A DNA stretch of 64,000 nucleotides from Siphonodentalium dalli (GCA_032622095.1 CP136067.1:91504707-91568706), one strand, 5' to 3'; numbered from the stretch's first letter, positions 47,483-60,204 are shown. A program made the numbers and translations. The notes: generated from the letters alone by a model not told the origin.

Positions 47483-47795
47483 GGGTACGTTCATACACTG
47501 GCACGTTTGCACGGTAGGCCTATGTTCTGCAAGGCATTTCATCATATAAAACCACATGGTGTAAACGTACATATAATATGCATCTTTACCAAAGCGAACG
47601 ACATAACATATTTACAGGCAACTTCAGGTAGCATAGCTACGGTGGAACTACGGGGGTTTTACTTCGCATGTAGTTAGGTGTAGTACAGAGGCATTTTATA
47701 TATTTGTTTCCATTCATATTCTGGCACCAGATCGTTTTCTACGACGAAATGCCTGCAAACCATACTGCGCAAACTTGCCAGTGTATGAACGTACC
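47483..47795. mobile_element. TTAA-flanked MITE, 313 bp
   Basis: TTAA at 47479-47482 is followed by GGGTACGTTCATACACTGGC. The right end in reverse complement is TTAA (47796-47799) then GGTACGTTCATACACTGGCA, both continuing AC/AAGTTTGC. Inverted similarity runs further (GGCATTTC.TC.TA). The TTAA duplication suggests mobilisation by a piggyBac- or Kolobok-type transposase. Confidence 0.85.
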
Positions 47796-47956
47796 TTAAC
47801 ACAGAAATTCTTTAGTTAATTATTTACTATATAATTATATTCCAGGTATATATTCGGCTGATATGCAAACATAGGAGTGCACGGCGTGCCATCAAATTGG
47901 CAAAACATTTTGTCAAGCGATCGGTCATGCTATATAAGAAGAATTGGCAATACAAA

Positions 47957-48250
47957 TTAGCCATAAAAATCCGGACTCCACGATAACATCGGGGCAGGTG
48001 AACGTGTAACGGGTGTTACCACACCATCTTCATGTTGATCCACACTGGCACGTTTGTGTATCTTTAGATGTCTGCTCAAGATCGTTTTGCGTTTGGTGGT
48101 GAATGTACAGTCGGGCACCCATACCCAACACTTCGGTCTTGCTGACCCAAAAATATCAAAGGATTCGTCCCTGTGAAATATAGCAATGGGTCGTATATAT
48201 AAATTCAGCGACACGTCGAAATTGGGTCCACCAGAAGATTCGGGAAGCAA
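47957..48250 (-). CDS. Possible exon with a C2H2-like zinc-finger motif
   Basis: A 97-codon minus-strand frame contains CWVWVPDC followed by twelve residues and HLKIH: C-x6-C-x12-H-x3-H, close to a C2H2 finger but with a wide first pair. The TTKRK...LSRHLKIHK half is finger-like. There is no recognisable partner finger, and splice sites are not convincing. It may be an isolated exon, a pseudogene or chance. Confidence 0.25.
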   Translation of the reverse strand: MLPESSGGPNFDVSLNLYIRPIAIFHRDESFDIFGSARPKCWVWVPDCTFTTKRKTILSRHLKIHKRASVDQHEDGVVTPVTRSPAPMLSWSPDFYG

Positions 48251-48289
48251 GGGGAAGAGCTACATAAAATAACACTTTATATGTATGTT

Positions 48290-49060
48290 ATGGACTAAAA
48301 CCAATGGAAAACACACGTTAGTTTATTATAAGTGTATCACTTAACAACTCCCTGCAGATTCCTTCAATTGTACATGGATTTCATACAGTATAGCGACACA
48401 AAGGCAGCCCACGGCACCTCTCGCTCGCCCTCGACCGAGGTCACATGTTCCCTCCGCATCCTCGCACCCGGCGCCCCTGGTAATGTTTGATGGCATGACC
48501 CTCCCTGTGAAATATAGGAGATATCTTATTTTGATGTTTGTATTTGTACCCTTTGGGTTCCAATTGCTCGACTATACTCAACCCCAAAATACCCGACTAC
48601 CGTTTCGAATTTGATTGTCACCATTGAGTTGGAATTTTTCAACTAGGCTAAATAAAAAATGCAAATTTAGACTAAAATCCGGACGGAAAACCAAGATTCT
48701 GCTTGTTTAAAGTCTGAATTATCCAACTGCATGCTGTTGAATTGGAGGTTTAAAATTTCCAACTATTGGTGGTATTTGATCAATTGAGGTGGGGGTACAA
48801 CCACACCCATATCCATGCATGACATTATATCTATTTCGTTGTTCAGAACACCATGCCACCATACCATACCATATACACCCTATTATAGCACAGTTTTGGC
48901 ACCAGCTTGAGGACTATATTAAAAATTTTATATGTTGAAACAAAGATTGTAGATTACGACCGTCATATGAGTTCAATTATGCCCACATGTGTTTTTTATT
49001 GATGGTCTATAATATATTGTAATACTAGCGATCGGCGTCACTACAGTTTTCACTCCAATA
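48290..49060. other. No recognisable gene
   Basis: Contains TTGGAATTTTTCAAC and TTGGAGGTTTAAAATTTCCA words of an old dispersed repeat. No exon. Confidence 0.4.
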
Positions 49061-49074
49061 TACATAAATAATTA

Positions 49075-49255
49075 AGTGTAAGGTATTTTACAGGGTGTAA
49101 TCGAAAGTTTATCAGGCGTCCAATACAAATAAGAAAAAAAAGAAATACCTTCAATGGTTGCTTGTCAGATTTTACCTGACGTTCAATTCTGTTGGAGCAC
49201 CATGGTTTGAAATCTAGCTCGTATATCGAAAAATCACAGGAAACATGGCCCAAAC
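49075..49255 (-). repeat. Dispersed repeat, minus copy
   Basis: Inverted partner of 46060-46245, with about one difference in six or seven bases by eye. Confidence 0.85.
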
Positions 49256-49357
49256 TGATGTAATATACATGTACATAACCATGTTGGACGCCTTCTTGTG
49301 TAACAAAGTTTCACCAAAGCGTGTTTTAGATATGTTATACTAAAGACTCCTTCGTAT

Positions 49358-49785
49358 GAGCTGTAGCCAACTTGCGTGCCACGACCATGCTGTAGCCATC
49401 TTGCGTACCACGACCATGCTGTAGCCATCTTTCGTACTACGACCATGCTGTAGCCATCTTGAGTACCACGACCATGCTGTAGCCATCTTGCGTACCAAGA
49501 CAATCATGTAGCCATATTGCGTACAAGACCATGCTGTAGCCATCTTGCGTACAAGACCATCCTGTAACCATCTTTCGTAACACGACCATGATGTTGTCAT
49601 CTTGCACACAAGACCATACTATAGCCATCTTTCGTACCGCGACCATACTATAGCCATCTTGCGTACCGCGACCATACTATAGCCATCTTGCGTACCGCGA
49701 CCATACTATAGCCATATTGCGTACCGCGACCATACTATAGCCATCTTGCGTACCACGACCACACTGTAGTCATCTTGGGTATGGT
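49358..49785. repeat. 29-bp minisatellite, about 14-15 units
   Basis: The unit is GCTGTAGCCATCTTGCGTACCACGACCAT with variants (ACTATAGCC..., GTACCGCGACC). The right half is more homogeneous (CCGCGACCATACTATAG) than the left, suggesting separate local expansions. Since 29 is not a multiple of three, all three minus frames read the same peptide in turn, which explains the overlapping ORFs. Confidence 0.95.
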
Positions 49786-49898
49786 CGGTTTGCAACAACC
49801 AACACAGTCTTTTTTAACGTTTTGTGAACAAAATAGTTTTTCTTCGATTGTATTCCGATTAGCCAAACATCGCGAAAATTACAACTTTATAAACAAAA

Positions 49899-52370
49899 CT
49901 AGCAGGGTTACCCGGCGTTGCCCATGTTAAAGTGATGTGAAACCCTCTGCGTGCTGTGGATATTTGTTGGGAATAGAGAATACTCTTGCTCAAAGTGTTA
50001 CACATATTCTCATAAATTGTATATTCAAATAGCATCACAAAACATGATTCTTACACAGTCATGGAATATAAGTACAGTGGCTCACCTTGTCGATTGTCAT
50101 TTTGTTTATCGCGATTAATCCGTTCCACCAATAATGAAATATTTATTTAATTACAACTGCGTATACTTCAGCCGTTATACTATGATACATGAACATCATA
50201 AACACATTAGTTCGCAAAAATAAAAGGGACAATGGGGTTTTACATTATAGAGATGTATCAATCAATCTAGTGGGTTGGACTAAGATCTTGAGGATACCTG
50301 GCTATCATATCTCCATGAAGATACAGATATTTTATAGAAATTTCCAGGTGCTCATCTGTTCATGGTGCTATATATTGGCTAAATATTCTCAGTTTAAAAG
50401 AAGTGTTGCTGTGCATGTATACCAGCTAAATGTGCCAGGCACAGGGCAAGATTTTGAGTTGTTTATGTTAGTCGATGAGTCTGTTCTAAAAATGCTGCTG
50501 TATCGGGCAGATATACCCTTGTCAGATGTCAGTATTGGAGGATCCTGAAAAGTCGTGTGCTACTGACTGCGTTTTCTTTTATATCAGAAGAAAATATATT
50601 TGACTGCACACTGTGACCACTATATTTGAACAGGCCTTCGATAAATTTCCATATCTCTTGATAAATTGAACTTTTTTGTGGAAACTCTATTGAATGGAAC
50701 AGACTCAATTGTGTTATAATATATATGCAATCCTCTGAAGTTTGCAAGAATATATTTTCTCTCTTAAATAGAATGATAAATATACTGTTAGTGCTTCTTC
50801 TATCTCTTTTTGCTAGCTCATTATGTGAATGCCCTGATTGCCATCCCCATACACATATGACAGTTGAGAAGATATAATTGTTCAAGTGACTTAATTGGGT
50901 CACCATTTGTCGAGATTGTGAAATTTGAACGCCCAAATCTCCTTACAATTATATGGAGATGGCCTGGGTGACTATATATAACGTATATGTGGATATCGGC
51001 GAATAGCAATCTTATCATTGATAGTGCATATCCTCTCGCCACCCGTGACCCAAACGACACCAAATGTGATATAATTCATCGTATCATTAGAGAAGAACGT
51101 TTATGAATTTGGTGGAAATTAGTGCTAAATATATTTGTATCAGCTTTAGTGCAATTGTCATCCTCATGCATGACTTTTACGGCGCCACTTTTGACATATT
51201 TAAACCACGTCCATTAGACTCATGGTTGCATGATATACTGGAGATGATTATATATAAGTTTGGTGGTAATCAGCAATTAAACAAATTCTTAGAATAGTTA
51301 TGACCCCTCCCCCCACCTCTCACCAAAACGGCAGCAATTTGGCGTCTTTAAATCACACGATTATATTCCTCGTATCATAGAGGAGAATAATATATCAATT
51401 TGGTGGAAATCTGCGCTAAAAATAGGTTATTAAATCAATCGTTGATGCCCCCTGAAACGCTGACTCGAAAAGCGCCATATCGCGGATGTGATTATGTATG
51501 CGTTTGGTGGAAATCGGCGACAAAACTATTTCACCATATTTTTTAAATTTTGCCACTCATGTTATTATGTAGATGATTGTTTATACGTTTGGTGCTAATC
51601 GGCGACTAAACAAAGTGTTATCAAATTTGGTGCCCACCCCTCCCCTCCCCATCTCTCACCAAACAGCACCAATATGGCGTCTTTAAATCACACGATTAGA
51701 TTCCTCGTATCATGGATAAGAACGTGTATCAATTTGGTGGGAATTGGCGCTAAAAATAGTGTGTATCAATTTTGGTGCACCTCTCCCTTTCAGTGCACCC
51801 CTGATTCGAATAAGGCCACATTTGACAGATTTGAGCCACACCATTAGACTCCTCATACCATGGGGTGATTTTGTATAAGTGTGGTTGCAATCGGCGACTA
51901 AACCCATTCTTATCAAATTTAGTGCCCCCCCCCCCCCAATCTCTCATCCAAACGACAACAATTTGGCGTTGTTAAATCGCACAATTAGATTCCTTGTAAC
52001 ATGAAGAATAATATATATGAATTTGGTGGAAATCGGCGCTAAAATTAGTGTTATCAATTTTGGTGCCCCTCTCCACTTCCGTGCATCCCGGACTCGAACG
52101 ACGCCACTTTTAGCATATTTATATAATATCATGGGGATGATTATATGTAAGTTTCGTGGCAATCGGCGACAAAAAATAATTCTGCCCTCCCTATTTTCTG
52201 CTCCTGACAACAACGGCGTCAATTTAGAAAATGATAACCCCCACCATTATCTTTCTCGTAAAAAGTTACCCCTAGTAGACCCCTTTTATATCAGTTAGAT
52301 GGTCCCCTGTGAATTTCTATAGAACACAGACAGCCAGACAGACAGACATTCGCAAATATAGATATAGATA
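49899..52370 (+). mobile_element. 2.5-kb retroelement-like repeat, copy B
   Basis: Same element and orientation as 30297-33110. It has the same start (CTAGCAGGGTTACCCGGCGT), the same internal direct repeats (AAGTTTGGTGG.AATC, CATTAGA.TC) and the same end (ACAGACATTCGCAAATATAG, ATAGATA). It holds fewer internal units. A 119-codon frame at 50189-50548 (RNFQVLICSWCYILAKYSQF, VPGTGQDFELFM, VDESVL) is also recognisable in copy A near 30700-30900. Copy A lacks eight codons in frame there, but runs on with LKSLVLLTAFSCISEETIFD. I do not recognise this peptide. Confidence 0.8.
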
Positions 52371-52379
52371 ACGGCACTT

Positions 52380-53187
52380 AATTCATTGTACATCAACAAA
52401 CTCAGATATGTTAAATGTGTGTTGTGCCTGTGTAAGTGGTGTCTCTAATAAAGGCAATATATATGCGCGCCTGTATGTCAGCAACGACTTGTAAACCTTT
52501 CGGATGAGCGTACATCCTTTAAAAACCTAAATATTTCACCTAAAGATAGACAATGATTTCGATAAACGTGGCACAACACGGATTTATAGCTCTCAAAATA
52601 GTTTGATTCCCCCGAAATGTACCTAAATATATTTAATATAATTTAATTAGTGCTCTGACACGGCGTGTTATCCTAACCAATTTATGCGATGAAATTCGAT
52701 AATTGTCAAAAACGATGCACTAACGCCCCATGATTTGCGCATTTAATTGTTGAGTTGATTAACTTGAGTGTTGTGATGTCATCCGATTCGCGAGTTCGTA
52801 TAATTACTACCTATTTGGGAGCAACCGGCGCTAACGGGATGCACATGACCAGGATTACAACAATGCCATCAACTCTATCCTATTTACCATTTTTTTGTGA
52901 ATGAAACGAATTTGGCTATCTATATACACCATTCTTCGAAAGATTAAAGGAAATGCTCTTTCATCGCCTGGAGCTGATACTTTAGACTGGCATGCCGTAG
53001 ACTCGTTTAAAATTTATAAATGTTGAAATAATTAGACAGCATTATGTCGCAATGTGTTAATGATCACCCGCTGGCGTTTTCTGTCTTTGTATATAATGCA
53101 ACCCATTTATAGTTGTCAATAACTTTATTTATTCAGTTCAGGAGATCGTCTCGGATCTTATGATATAGTGCTTTATTCGTTTCAAAG
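52380..53187. promoter_or_regulatory. Upstream region of the fibrinogen-related gene
   Basis: There is no coding sequence. A pyrimidine-rich TTTATTTATTCAG at 53127-53139 could be a 3' splice site for a 5' UTR intron, 49 bases before the start codon. No convincing TATA box or initiator was identified. Confidence 0.3.
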
Positions 53188-53241
53188 ATGATGGTGGCTC
53201 TCTATGTCGGCGTTGTCTGTCTCGTCGTGGCATCAATAGAG
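53188..53241 (+). CDS. Fibrinogen-related protein, exon 1 (signal peptide)
   Basis: Encodes 18 residues, MMVALYVGVVCLVVASIE, a compact hydrophobic signal peptide. Two ATGs are adjacent (53188 and 53191); either would serve. The exon ends in phase 0 at GAG|GTAAGC, a strong donor. The next phase-0 exon in this strand with a good acceptor is at 55955, and the two join cleanly. The separate signal exon is common in secreted multi-domain proteins. The preceding TTCAAAG gives an A at -3. Confidence 0.75.
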
Positions 53242-53944
53242 GTAAGCGAATGATTAGTCTGTACACAGGGAGCAAGCTGGAAGGCAGAGTTCAACACCCT
53301 TGCTACGTTGGTATGACCGCCGACATCACGTATAATGGCGTAATTAAATTAAATTAAGTGTTTTGTCAGTTTCAATTAACTATGGGTTTAGCTACACGTA
53401 GCATATAATTAAATAAATACAGTTCGGATTCTTGGAATAATGCAGAATGAATTGTAACCGACAAAAGTCTTAAATAAAAAATGAATGGTTTCCTTATATC
53501 CCCTGTACGTAATGGCAGTGATCGCACAAATCAGTCATACAATTTATAATTCTCCGCCAAATCCGAAATATGCCGAATAAATAACTTAATACAAGAGTCG
53601 AAATGTATATAAGGGCAAAACTCCGAGGAAATTCATTAAATCGCAGAGGGAGCTCGTTGTCGGTACGTCGTGTTCATTCAACGATCGGAAACGCAATGAG
53701 GTACAGCTTATCCATTAAGCTGAATATAGGTTAAGATGTCACACCATCCGTGCGGCCAAGTGAGCGGGTGAACATGACCGAACACTTGGAACAACTCAGG
53801 TGTCGTGACCCAAATTAGGTTTAATCTATTCTGGTCAGAGGTGATTTGACGCACCACATAAATGGACTCGGACTAGTTATAAGCTCCAAACTGCACATTG
53901 TTCCAGCGTGTGGAACCAGTCGCTGACATAATGTATATTTTTCA

Positions 53945-54946
53945 GTCATCATCCTATACTCCTATACATACAAATATAAGAAATGCTGAAGAAGATTTAA
54001 GAAAAAGACACTTAAGACAGTTGAAGTTTATTTTAAATCGAAACACATCGGAAATAATATACCGATGTTATATACCCCCGATGGATTACGCCGATGTAGT
54101 CCGGGTCCCAGGCCCTGCAAACATTTTGATCAAGTTAGACAGTACACACCGATGCTGCCCGTTTAATGACTGGACTGATGCTATCAGCCCCCCCCCCCCC
54201 AATGAACTATGCGAATTGGGTTGGATAACATTAACGGAGAGAAGATAATATCACGGACTCCATATACCATGTATATGATAGTAAACATGCATAATACCCC
54301 ATGGCTATTTAACGGATCTCTTGCCAATCCGCAAAGAAACACTAATAGATTTAGAAACAATACCCATTTCCCCACCATCTCATTGGGGGACCCGTCGGTA
54401 ATTAATTCATCTCACGATCAACTATAAGGACTGGAACGAACTTCACAAATAAGTAAGAACTAGTTGCTTACTAATCGTTTTCAAAACAAATGAGCATCAA
54501 CAAATATAGTCATGAACTCCCCTGATCATATCAATACTGGAAAACGACGACTGAAAATAATACATTGTAAACCCCGTAACTTATGTTGCGGCCTAAATAA
54601 TGAATTTTTTTTAGTGATAATCGCAGTTGTAGATGCAAGACATTATTTCTTTACGTGTGCGCTATTCAGACTTCAGCGAATTACTCTAGCGAAGCATTTA
54701 ACAGGTTTAGGTATGTCAAATATCACTCACGAAAAGCCACTCTTTGGTGATATCTCGCTAAATGACGATTTAAATATAAAGTTATTCCATCCTTTTCAAG
54801 CATACATAGTTTCAACTTATCAATTTCAACCTCAGCGACTAGGCTGCTATAATATTGATGATCTTAATGTAACACAAACGACAGCAGAAAACACCCCCCT
54901 CAGACACACAGTGGTGGATCCAATTTGTCAGCATATACATCTATAA
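53945..54946 (+). mobile_element. LINE ORF2 C-terminal relic (CR1/L2-like) in intron 1
   Basis: Successive frames give RKRHLRQLKFILNRNTSEII and PPMDYADVVRVPG (cf. the LxYA(D/S)xVW motif of LINE RTs), ELGWITLTERR, IVNMHNTPWLFNG, LRNNTHFP-like sequence and KDWNELHK. The C-terminal Cys/His part follows: CGLNNE..., HYFFTCALFRLQRITLAKHL. The frame stops at 54946. Frameshifts and a C-run (54188-54199) show decay. Confidence 0.8.
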
Positions 54947-55422
54947 TACCATAACACAAATTGTATAATTCTGCTTTATATGGATGTGAATTCATACATT
55001 ACATTATATATATATATTTTTGTATTATTTTCGGGATCGAGGCCAATATAAGTTTTGAAACTTGTGCCTCAATCCCGTGCATTTAATCTCGATGCAAATA
55101 AATGTGTAGATCAAAGATATCTGACCTGGTACATTGCCATTTCGCTTTGTATTGTGAACTTTGTCGTTAGGAATATACATCTATAATAGCATAATACAAA
55201 TTGTATAACATTGAATACTACATTTTATATAGATGTGAATTCATACATTACATTATATTTATGTATTTTTGTATTACTGTCGGGAGCGGAGCCAATGTAA
55301 GTTTTGTAACTTGTGTCTTAATCCTGTGCATTTAATCTGGATCCAAATAAATGTGCAGATCAAAGATATCTGAACTGATACATTGCCATTTCGCTTTGCA
55401 TCCTGAACTTTGTCGTTTGGAA
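54947..55422 (+). repeat. Tandem duplication of ~240 bp (LINE 3' untranslated part)
   Basis: Two units share GATGTGAATTCATACATTAC, TTTTGTATTA, TGCATTTAATCT.GAT, CAAATAAATGTG.AGATCAAA and TGCCATTTCGCTTTG. The first follows the LINE stop codon directly. About one base in eight differs. Confidence 0.85.
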
Positions 55423-55954
55423 TAGCTGCGCGCTTCCATTTCAGATCATCTCCCAAAGACTTGCTCTTGATATTTTCGCGTGGTGTATATAGTCCGCCTT
55501 GAAATAACTTTGTTTTGTCCCTATTGTTTCGTTGTGCTCACCGAGTTAAAGTTAAAGGCCCTTTTTATCGGGGTATCACTATTTTCTTTTCATTTCGTGA
55601 CAAGTTTAATGGGTGGCAGTTTCTGTGGTGATTTTTGTTCCCCGATCATATATATGGAAGGAACATATGTCATCTGATGAACCCGTTTCCATATAATCGA
55701 TAAGTTCCTGTATTTTATATTTATCACTGATGTTTCTCTTCATTTCGTCCGCTTGGATACATTATTAGTGATTATTAAGTTCGTTTTCAATTGCTCGCGT
55801 CCCTGCATCGAAGCTAGCATCAACATCTTGACAATACCCGATCTTTCCTCTTGTACAAAGAAGCGTCGAGTCGCTCTACCCAATTCCTAAGTCGCTTCAT
55901 ATATGCATGTACACACCGACCAAATTAACCAAACACTATTAATTTTTATTCTAG

Positions 55955-56069
55955 GCGGCAACACAAGCTCCCCTACTTCAATGTGTCAATGGTCAGTGGA
56001 ACGCAACCACTTCGAAATGTGATTGCAAAAAAGGATGGACCTCCGAAAAATGCGACCGTCGATTCAGAG
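55955..56069 (+). CDS. Fibrinogen-related protein, exon 2 (truncated EGF-like)
   Basis: The acceptor TTTTTATTCTAG (55943-55954) opens a phase-0 exon: AATQAPLLQCVNGQWNATTS then KCDCKKGWTSEKCDRRFR. It ends in phase 1 at G|GTAAGA. The four cysteines follow C-x11-C-x-C-x8-C, the second half of an EGF-like module; the first disulfide pair is missing. NAT is a potential N-glycosylation site. The next exon (63431) starts in the matching phase. Short Cys-rich links between signal peptide and fibrinogen domain occur in several invertebrate lectin-like proteins. Confidence 0.75.
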
Positions 56070-56104
56070 GTAAGATCCAATACTTCAAAGCTTGAACATA
56101 TTTA

Positions 56105-56465
56105 CCACAACGGGCCATGATTATATCGGGATTTAATTTAATATTTGTTCGACAACGGGCCATGATTATATCGGGATTTAATTTAATATTTGTTCCGCAA
56201 CGGGCCATGATTATATCGCTATTTAATAGTTCAAAGCTTCACATGTACCACAACGGTTAATATATCGGGATTTAATTTAATAGTTGTTGCACAACGGGCC
56301 ATGATTATATCGGATTTAATAGTTCAAGGCGTCGCATGTACCACAACGGATCATATATCGGGATTTAATTTAATATTTGTTCCACAACGGCCCATGATTA
56401 TATCGGCATTTAATACTTCAAGACTTCACATGTACCACAACTGGTCATATATTGGGATTTAATAT
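56105..56465. repeat. Tandem repeat in intron 2
   Basis: Repeated CAACGGGCCATGATTATATC, GGGATTTAATTTAATATTTG and, in alternate units, TTCAAAGCTTCACATGTACC. There are about seven to eight units of ~52 bp, some fused into a longer ~110-bp period. Confidence 0.9.
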
Positions 56466-56499
56466 GGCCGTTGATTGTGGTATTATGTAAAGTAATCCA

Positions 56500-57290
56500 A
56501 AATACACCTAATAAATACTTTATCTAACTTTCTACGAGCAATAGTAGATGTATATATCCCAAAAGACGCATTGGAGAAATGTAATAAAAATACGACTTTG
56601 AACATGATGTGTGAGTCCCAAACAGAAACAGCCATTTTCACGGCATGTGACAGAAAAGAGAAATATAGTGTTAGTCTATTCCTTGTTTGGTAGAAATAAC
56701 GATCGTTTATTTCACTTTTTCACGACAAATTGAAAGCCCGAAAATGACTGCGACCACCATGGGAAGTAGTTTTCAGTGCATTTGTAGCCGGTATATCAAT
56801 ATTTCGTGTATTATAACTGTTTGTAAATGGCTGTATAACTAAAAGTAGTTCACATATCGTCATAGTAGATTACACGTAATAGCGATTTTCTTATTTTATT
56901 AAAGTCGCACACTTTCGCCATTAAGTGATGTAACCTTGAACAGTGTAGCTAATGGACAAACTATCCATACTGTACATAGTGCGAAATATTTATCATAACT
57001 GCATGTAACCAACGAAACTTCGACAACAACATCAACATCCTCAACAATTCATCTCGGGTCATACGTGATATGTGTGCCATCTTACGTGATATGTGTGCCA
57101 GTTGTCAACTCGCATGGTTCACGATGAAACAGCCTAAAATATGTTTCCAATAAGCATCAGGGTGCAAACAGGCAGACTCTGAAAGTAGACATGCTGGTGA
57201 TATAGACGCCGTTCTAAGACAGATTTAAGATTCCAAATTTGCGCGACCTTTTTTTGGACACAAGGAATCCGTCTATTGATAATAAAATAC
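56500..57290. other. Intron sequence, nothing recognised
   Basis: AT-rich; no repeat family identified. Confidence 0.4.
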
Positions 57291-57295
57291 GTTAT

Positions 57296-57385
57296 TCGTA
57301 AGGATGGTTTATCTCTAGCTATAACACTTGTTATGTACTCTCCGGGATATAGAGATGGTTTATCTCTAGCAATAACACTTGTTGT
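57296..57385. repeat. Two units of the 58475-58768 minisatellite
   Basis: GGTTTATCTCTAGC and ATAACACTTGTTATGTACTC occur twice here, 1.1 kb away from the main array. Confidence 0.8.
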
Positions 57386-58303
57386 TATCTTCATCCCATT
57401 TTTTCCTCTCTTCTGATTGGCTGAGTTTGCGTCGCATGGCGGGCCGCAAATCGCTTGTTACCCTCGATGGTAACATTGCGGCAGCTGTTGACCGCTCAGC
57501 TGTTACCAGTAAACATAGAACTACGAAGAGATTACATCACAGATCTCTAATAATTTCCGAAAACACGCATTTTATAAACCCCACTGTTTCATAACAACGA
57601 ACTGTGGTGTTTAGTAATTTGCATAATTGTTGTCTTTAATTTGCAATTAAAGCACGCTATGTATAAATGGTGTTATCGCGGACATAAATCCCTTATAATG
57701 TGTATTGTTCCTATTGGACCATTTGATATCAATAATGAATACAGTTGAACAAATATATAAACCTTATGAAACAGTTGGTATGTACTGTAGACTGCATTCA
57801 CGATGTACATACGTCACACGTATACGTTTCTGTACTAAGCTCTAAATATCAAATAGCCACTCTTTACTGTTTATCAATCGACAATTTTCTTTCGGCTATA
57901 CATTCCTCCGACTTCACAGGAATACCCTAATGTTGCGTAGCAGTCTTTAACAGTTGTCAATTTATTTTAGTTCACATTTTAGCGTTCTCGAAATTAACAC
58001 TCTAACTGCTCATTTAAAACAAAACCGAACATTTCGCCGCATGGCTACTCTACTTCGAAATTGCTTTACTCCTCCTTCCGTGAACCGATTTTCACCATCC
58101 GACCAACAAACTAACCGGACAATAGCTCCGCAAACGATGGGTGTATCAATTGATACACAATTGCAACGTTTTATTTTCTAAAAAGCGAGGATTCCAACAT
58201 AACATTATCTCTTAGAGCTGGATTAATGAATATACGGGCGTACTTGGGCATGCCATTAAAAATGTTCGTGTGTACTATACTTTGTCAGATAACAAAACAG
58301 TAA

Positions 58304-58456
58304 ACTGTTGTCACCCTTGTTTTCGTGAGACACGGGGATCTGTCGCCGCTCTCGACCTGGAATGTCACCCTCGGGCCTGGCGGCCCTCGGGTGACATTCC
58401 AGGTCTCGAGCGGGTGACAAATCCCCGTGTCTCACTCAATCGCGGGCGACAACTGT
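58304..58456. mobile_element. GC-rich palindromic element, 153 bp
   Basis: Arms GAGACACGGGGATCTGTCGC, CTCTCGACCTGGAATGTCAC, CCTCGGG face their complements around the tip CCTGGCGG. Outer ends ACTGTTGTCACCC and GGGCGACAACTGT extend the match. It is far more GC-rich than its flanks. Palindromes of this GACACGGGGAT / GGAATGTCACCC type are, as I recall, widespread in invertebrate genomes. Confidence 0.85.
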
Positions 58457-58474
58457 ATATTATGTACATTCCTT

Positions 58475-58768
58475 GATATAGAGATGGTTTACCCCTAGCT
58501 GTAACACTTGTTATGTAAAGACGGTTTACCTGTAGCTATAACACTTGTTATGTAAATACGGGTTGCATCTAGCTATAACAATTGTTATGTACTTTCCTGG
58601 CTATAAGGACGGTTTATCTCCAGCTATAGCACTTGTTATGTATTTTCCGGGATGTAAATACGGTTTTTCTCTTGCTATAATACTTGTTACATGTATGCAC
58701 TTTCCGGGATATACAGACGGTTTATCTCTAGCGGTAACACTTGGTATGTACTTTCCGGGACATACAAT
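58475..58768. repeat. Minisatellite, ~50-60 bp, about six units
   Basis: Units contain ACGGTTTATCTCTAGCTATA, ACACTTGTTATGTA and CTTTCCGGGATATA. They begin right after the palindromic element at 58304-58456. Confidence 0.85.
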
Positions 58769-59102
58769 AATAAATTAGAAATGAAAGACCCCTGCCCGGA
58801 AATGCTCCTCCATAACTAATATTGATCTTATTTAAATTTTCTGGGATTCAATCAATTTGGGACAGTTTACGGCTCGCGGAAACGTCCGGAAAATAACGTG
58901 TGGGAGAAAACTATATCTCTATCAGAGATCGCCTGAAAGTATTTTGACCGTCTGTTCTAAAATAGAAACCAAAAAATGTCCCAATTGACAATCACATTAT
59001 ATAATAAAATATCGATATGTTAAATGACCACTTACACTTGGGAACCTCGATGAGTCATCGTTCATATACCACATTTTTAATGTTCTAACCAAATATGATT
59101 TA

Positions 59103-60158
59103 CAGGACTATTGCACTGTCTATGCACAGGAGGGCACTTTCCCGACAAAGGAGACATGGAAAAGCTTAGTGAAAGCAAATGTCAAAATAACACAGGAACG
59201 TGACTGGAAATTCAGAATGGAACATGACATCCAACTTATGCCATTTGCGGCATGTTATTCAACCCTCAAAGTCTCACCGCTTTGGCATATTTGTCGCTCT
59301 CTCCCGAACCTTACGATTGTGGGACAATCGCAAATCTTTTAGCGCAAGCTCTGATATGGGAGTCGGGAAGATGTCCCCTGTGCAATACAACTTTCAATAC
59401 CACGGTCGATCATGCCATAATTCATTGTACAACTAACAACCTGACCGTAATAACGAACGACACCATTCTTAGTTACTTCGGAATAGACTGCTTTATATGG
59501 CTATCGATGACATGTCAAATAACGAACAGATGCGTATACCCGAAACTGTCAGTCGCCATGTAGAAACTGTTATTGAATTTATCACTTTTTTGACCAGAAG
59601 GACATTCCTATTATGGACAACGTACACGGAAATGGTACAGTAACGACATTTGCAGACCCACATGCAGTTTGGCACAATTTCATTGTCTTCAACACCGTCC
59701 ACATAGCGAAGGATAAACTTGTTATTTTGTGAAGCATTATATCTTTATTATCATCCGGAAAATGAAGTGTTAGATGCAATTTCCAAATAAATGAAAATGT
59801 TTACTGATTTAGGGATAATCCTGCGCTGGGATGACACACTCCACCGCACGCTGACCATACGTTCAATGCACGATTACGATACATTAATGGTCATGGTCAC
59901 AGTGCGTCCTTATATATATGAATCTCCTCAGATACTTTTAGTATACACGTACACATGGACATGCAAGTGAACTTCTCGCAGAAGATCCTTATAGTCTGGG
60001 TCTCCGATCCCAGATATATACCGCGTGTCGTCGTCCTTGATTTCTGTTTTTATATATATCTTTGTATATTTTATATGATATCTATGCAGCCATATATGTA
60101 CTGTGATTTGCATTGTATTTAAATGTTTACTGGCTCTCCAGCAATGGAGGAAATAAAG

Positions 60159-60204
<46 letters not shown>

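Noticed and set aside
47957-48250. Confident zinc-finger gene
   Set aside because: Only one irregular C-x6-C-x12-H-x3-H motif, without splice support; kept as a low-confidence feature only.
49234-49646. Overlapping minus-strand ORFs as a repetitive protein
   Set aside because: All are one peptide read in three frames through a 29-bp minisatellite.
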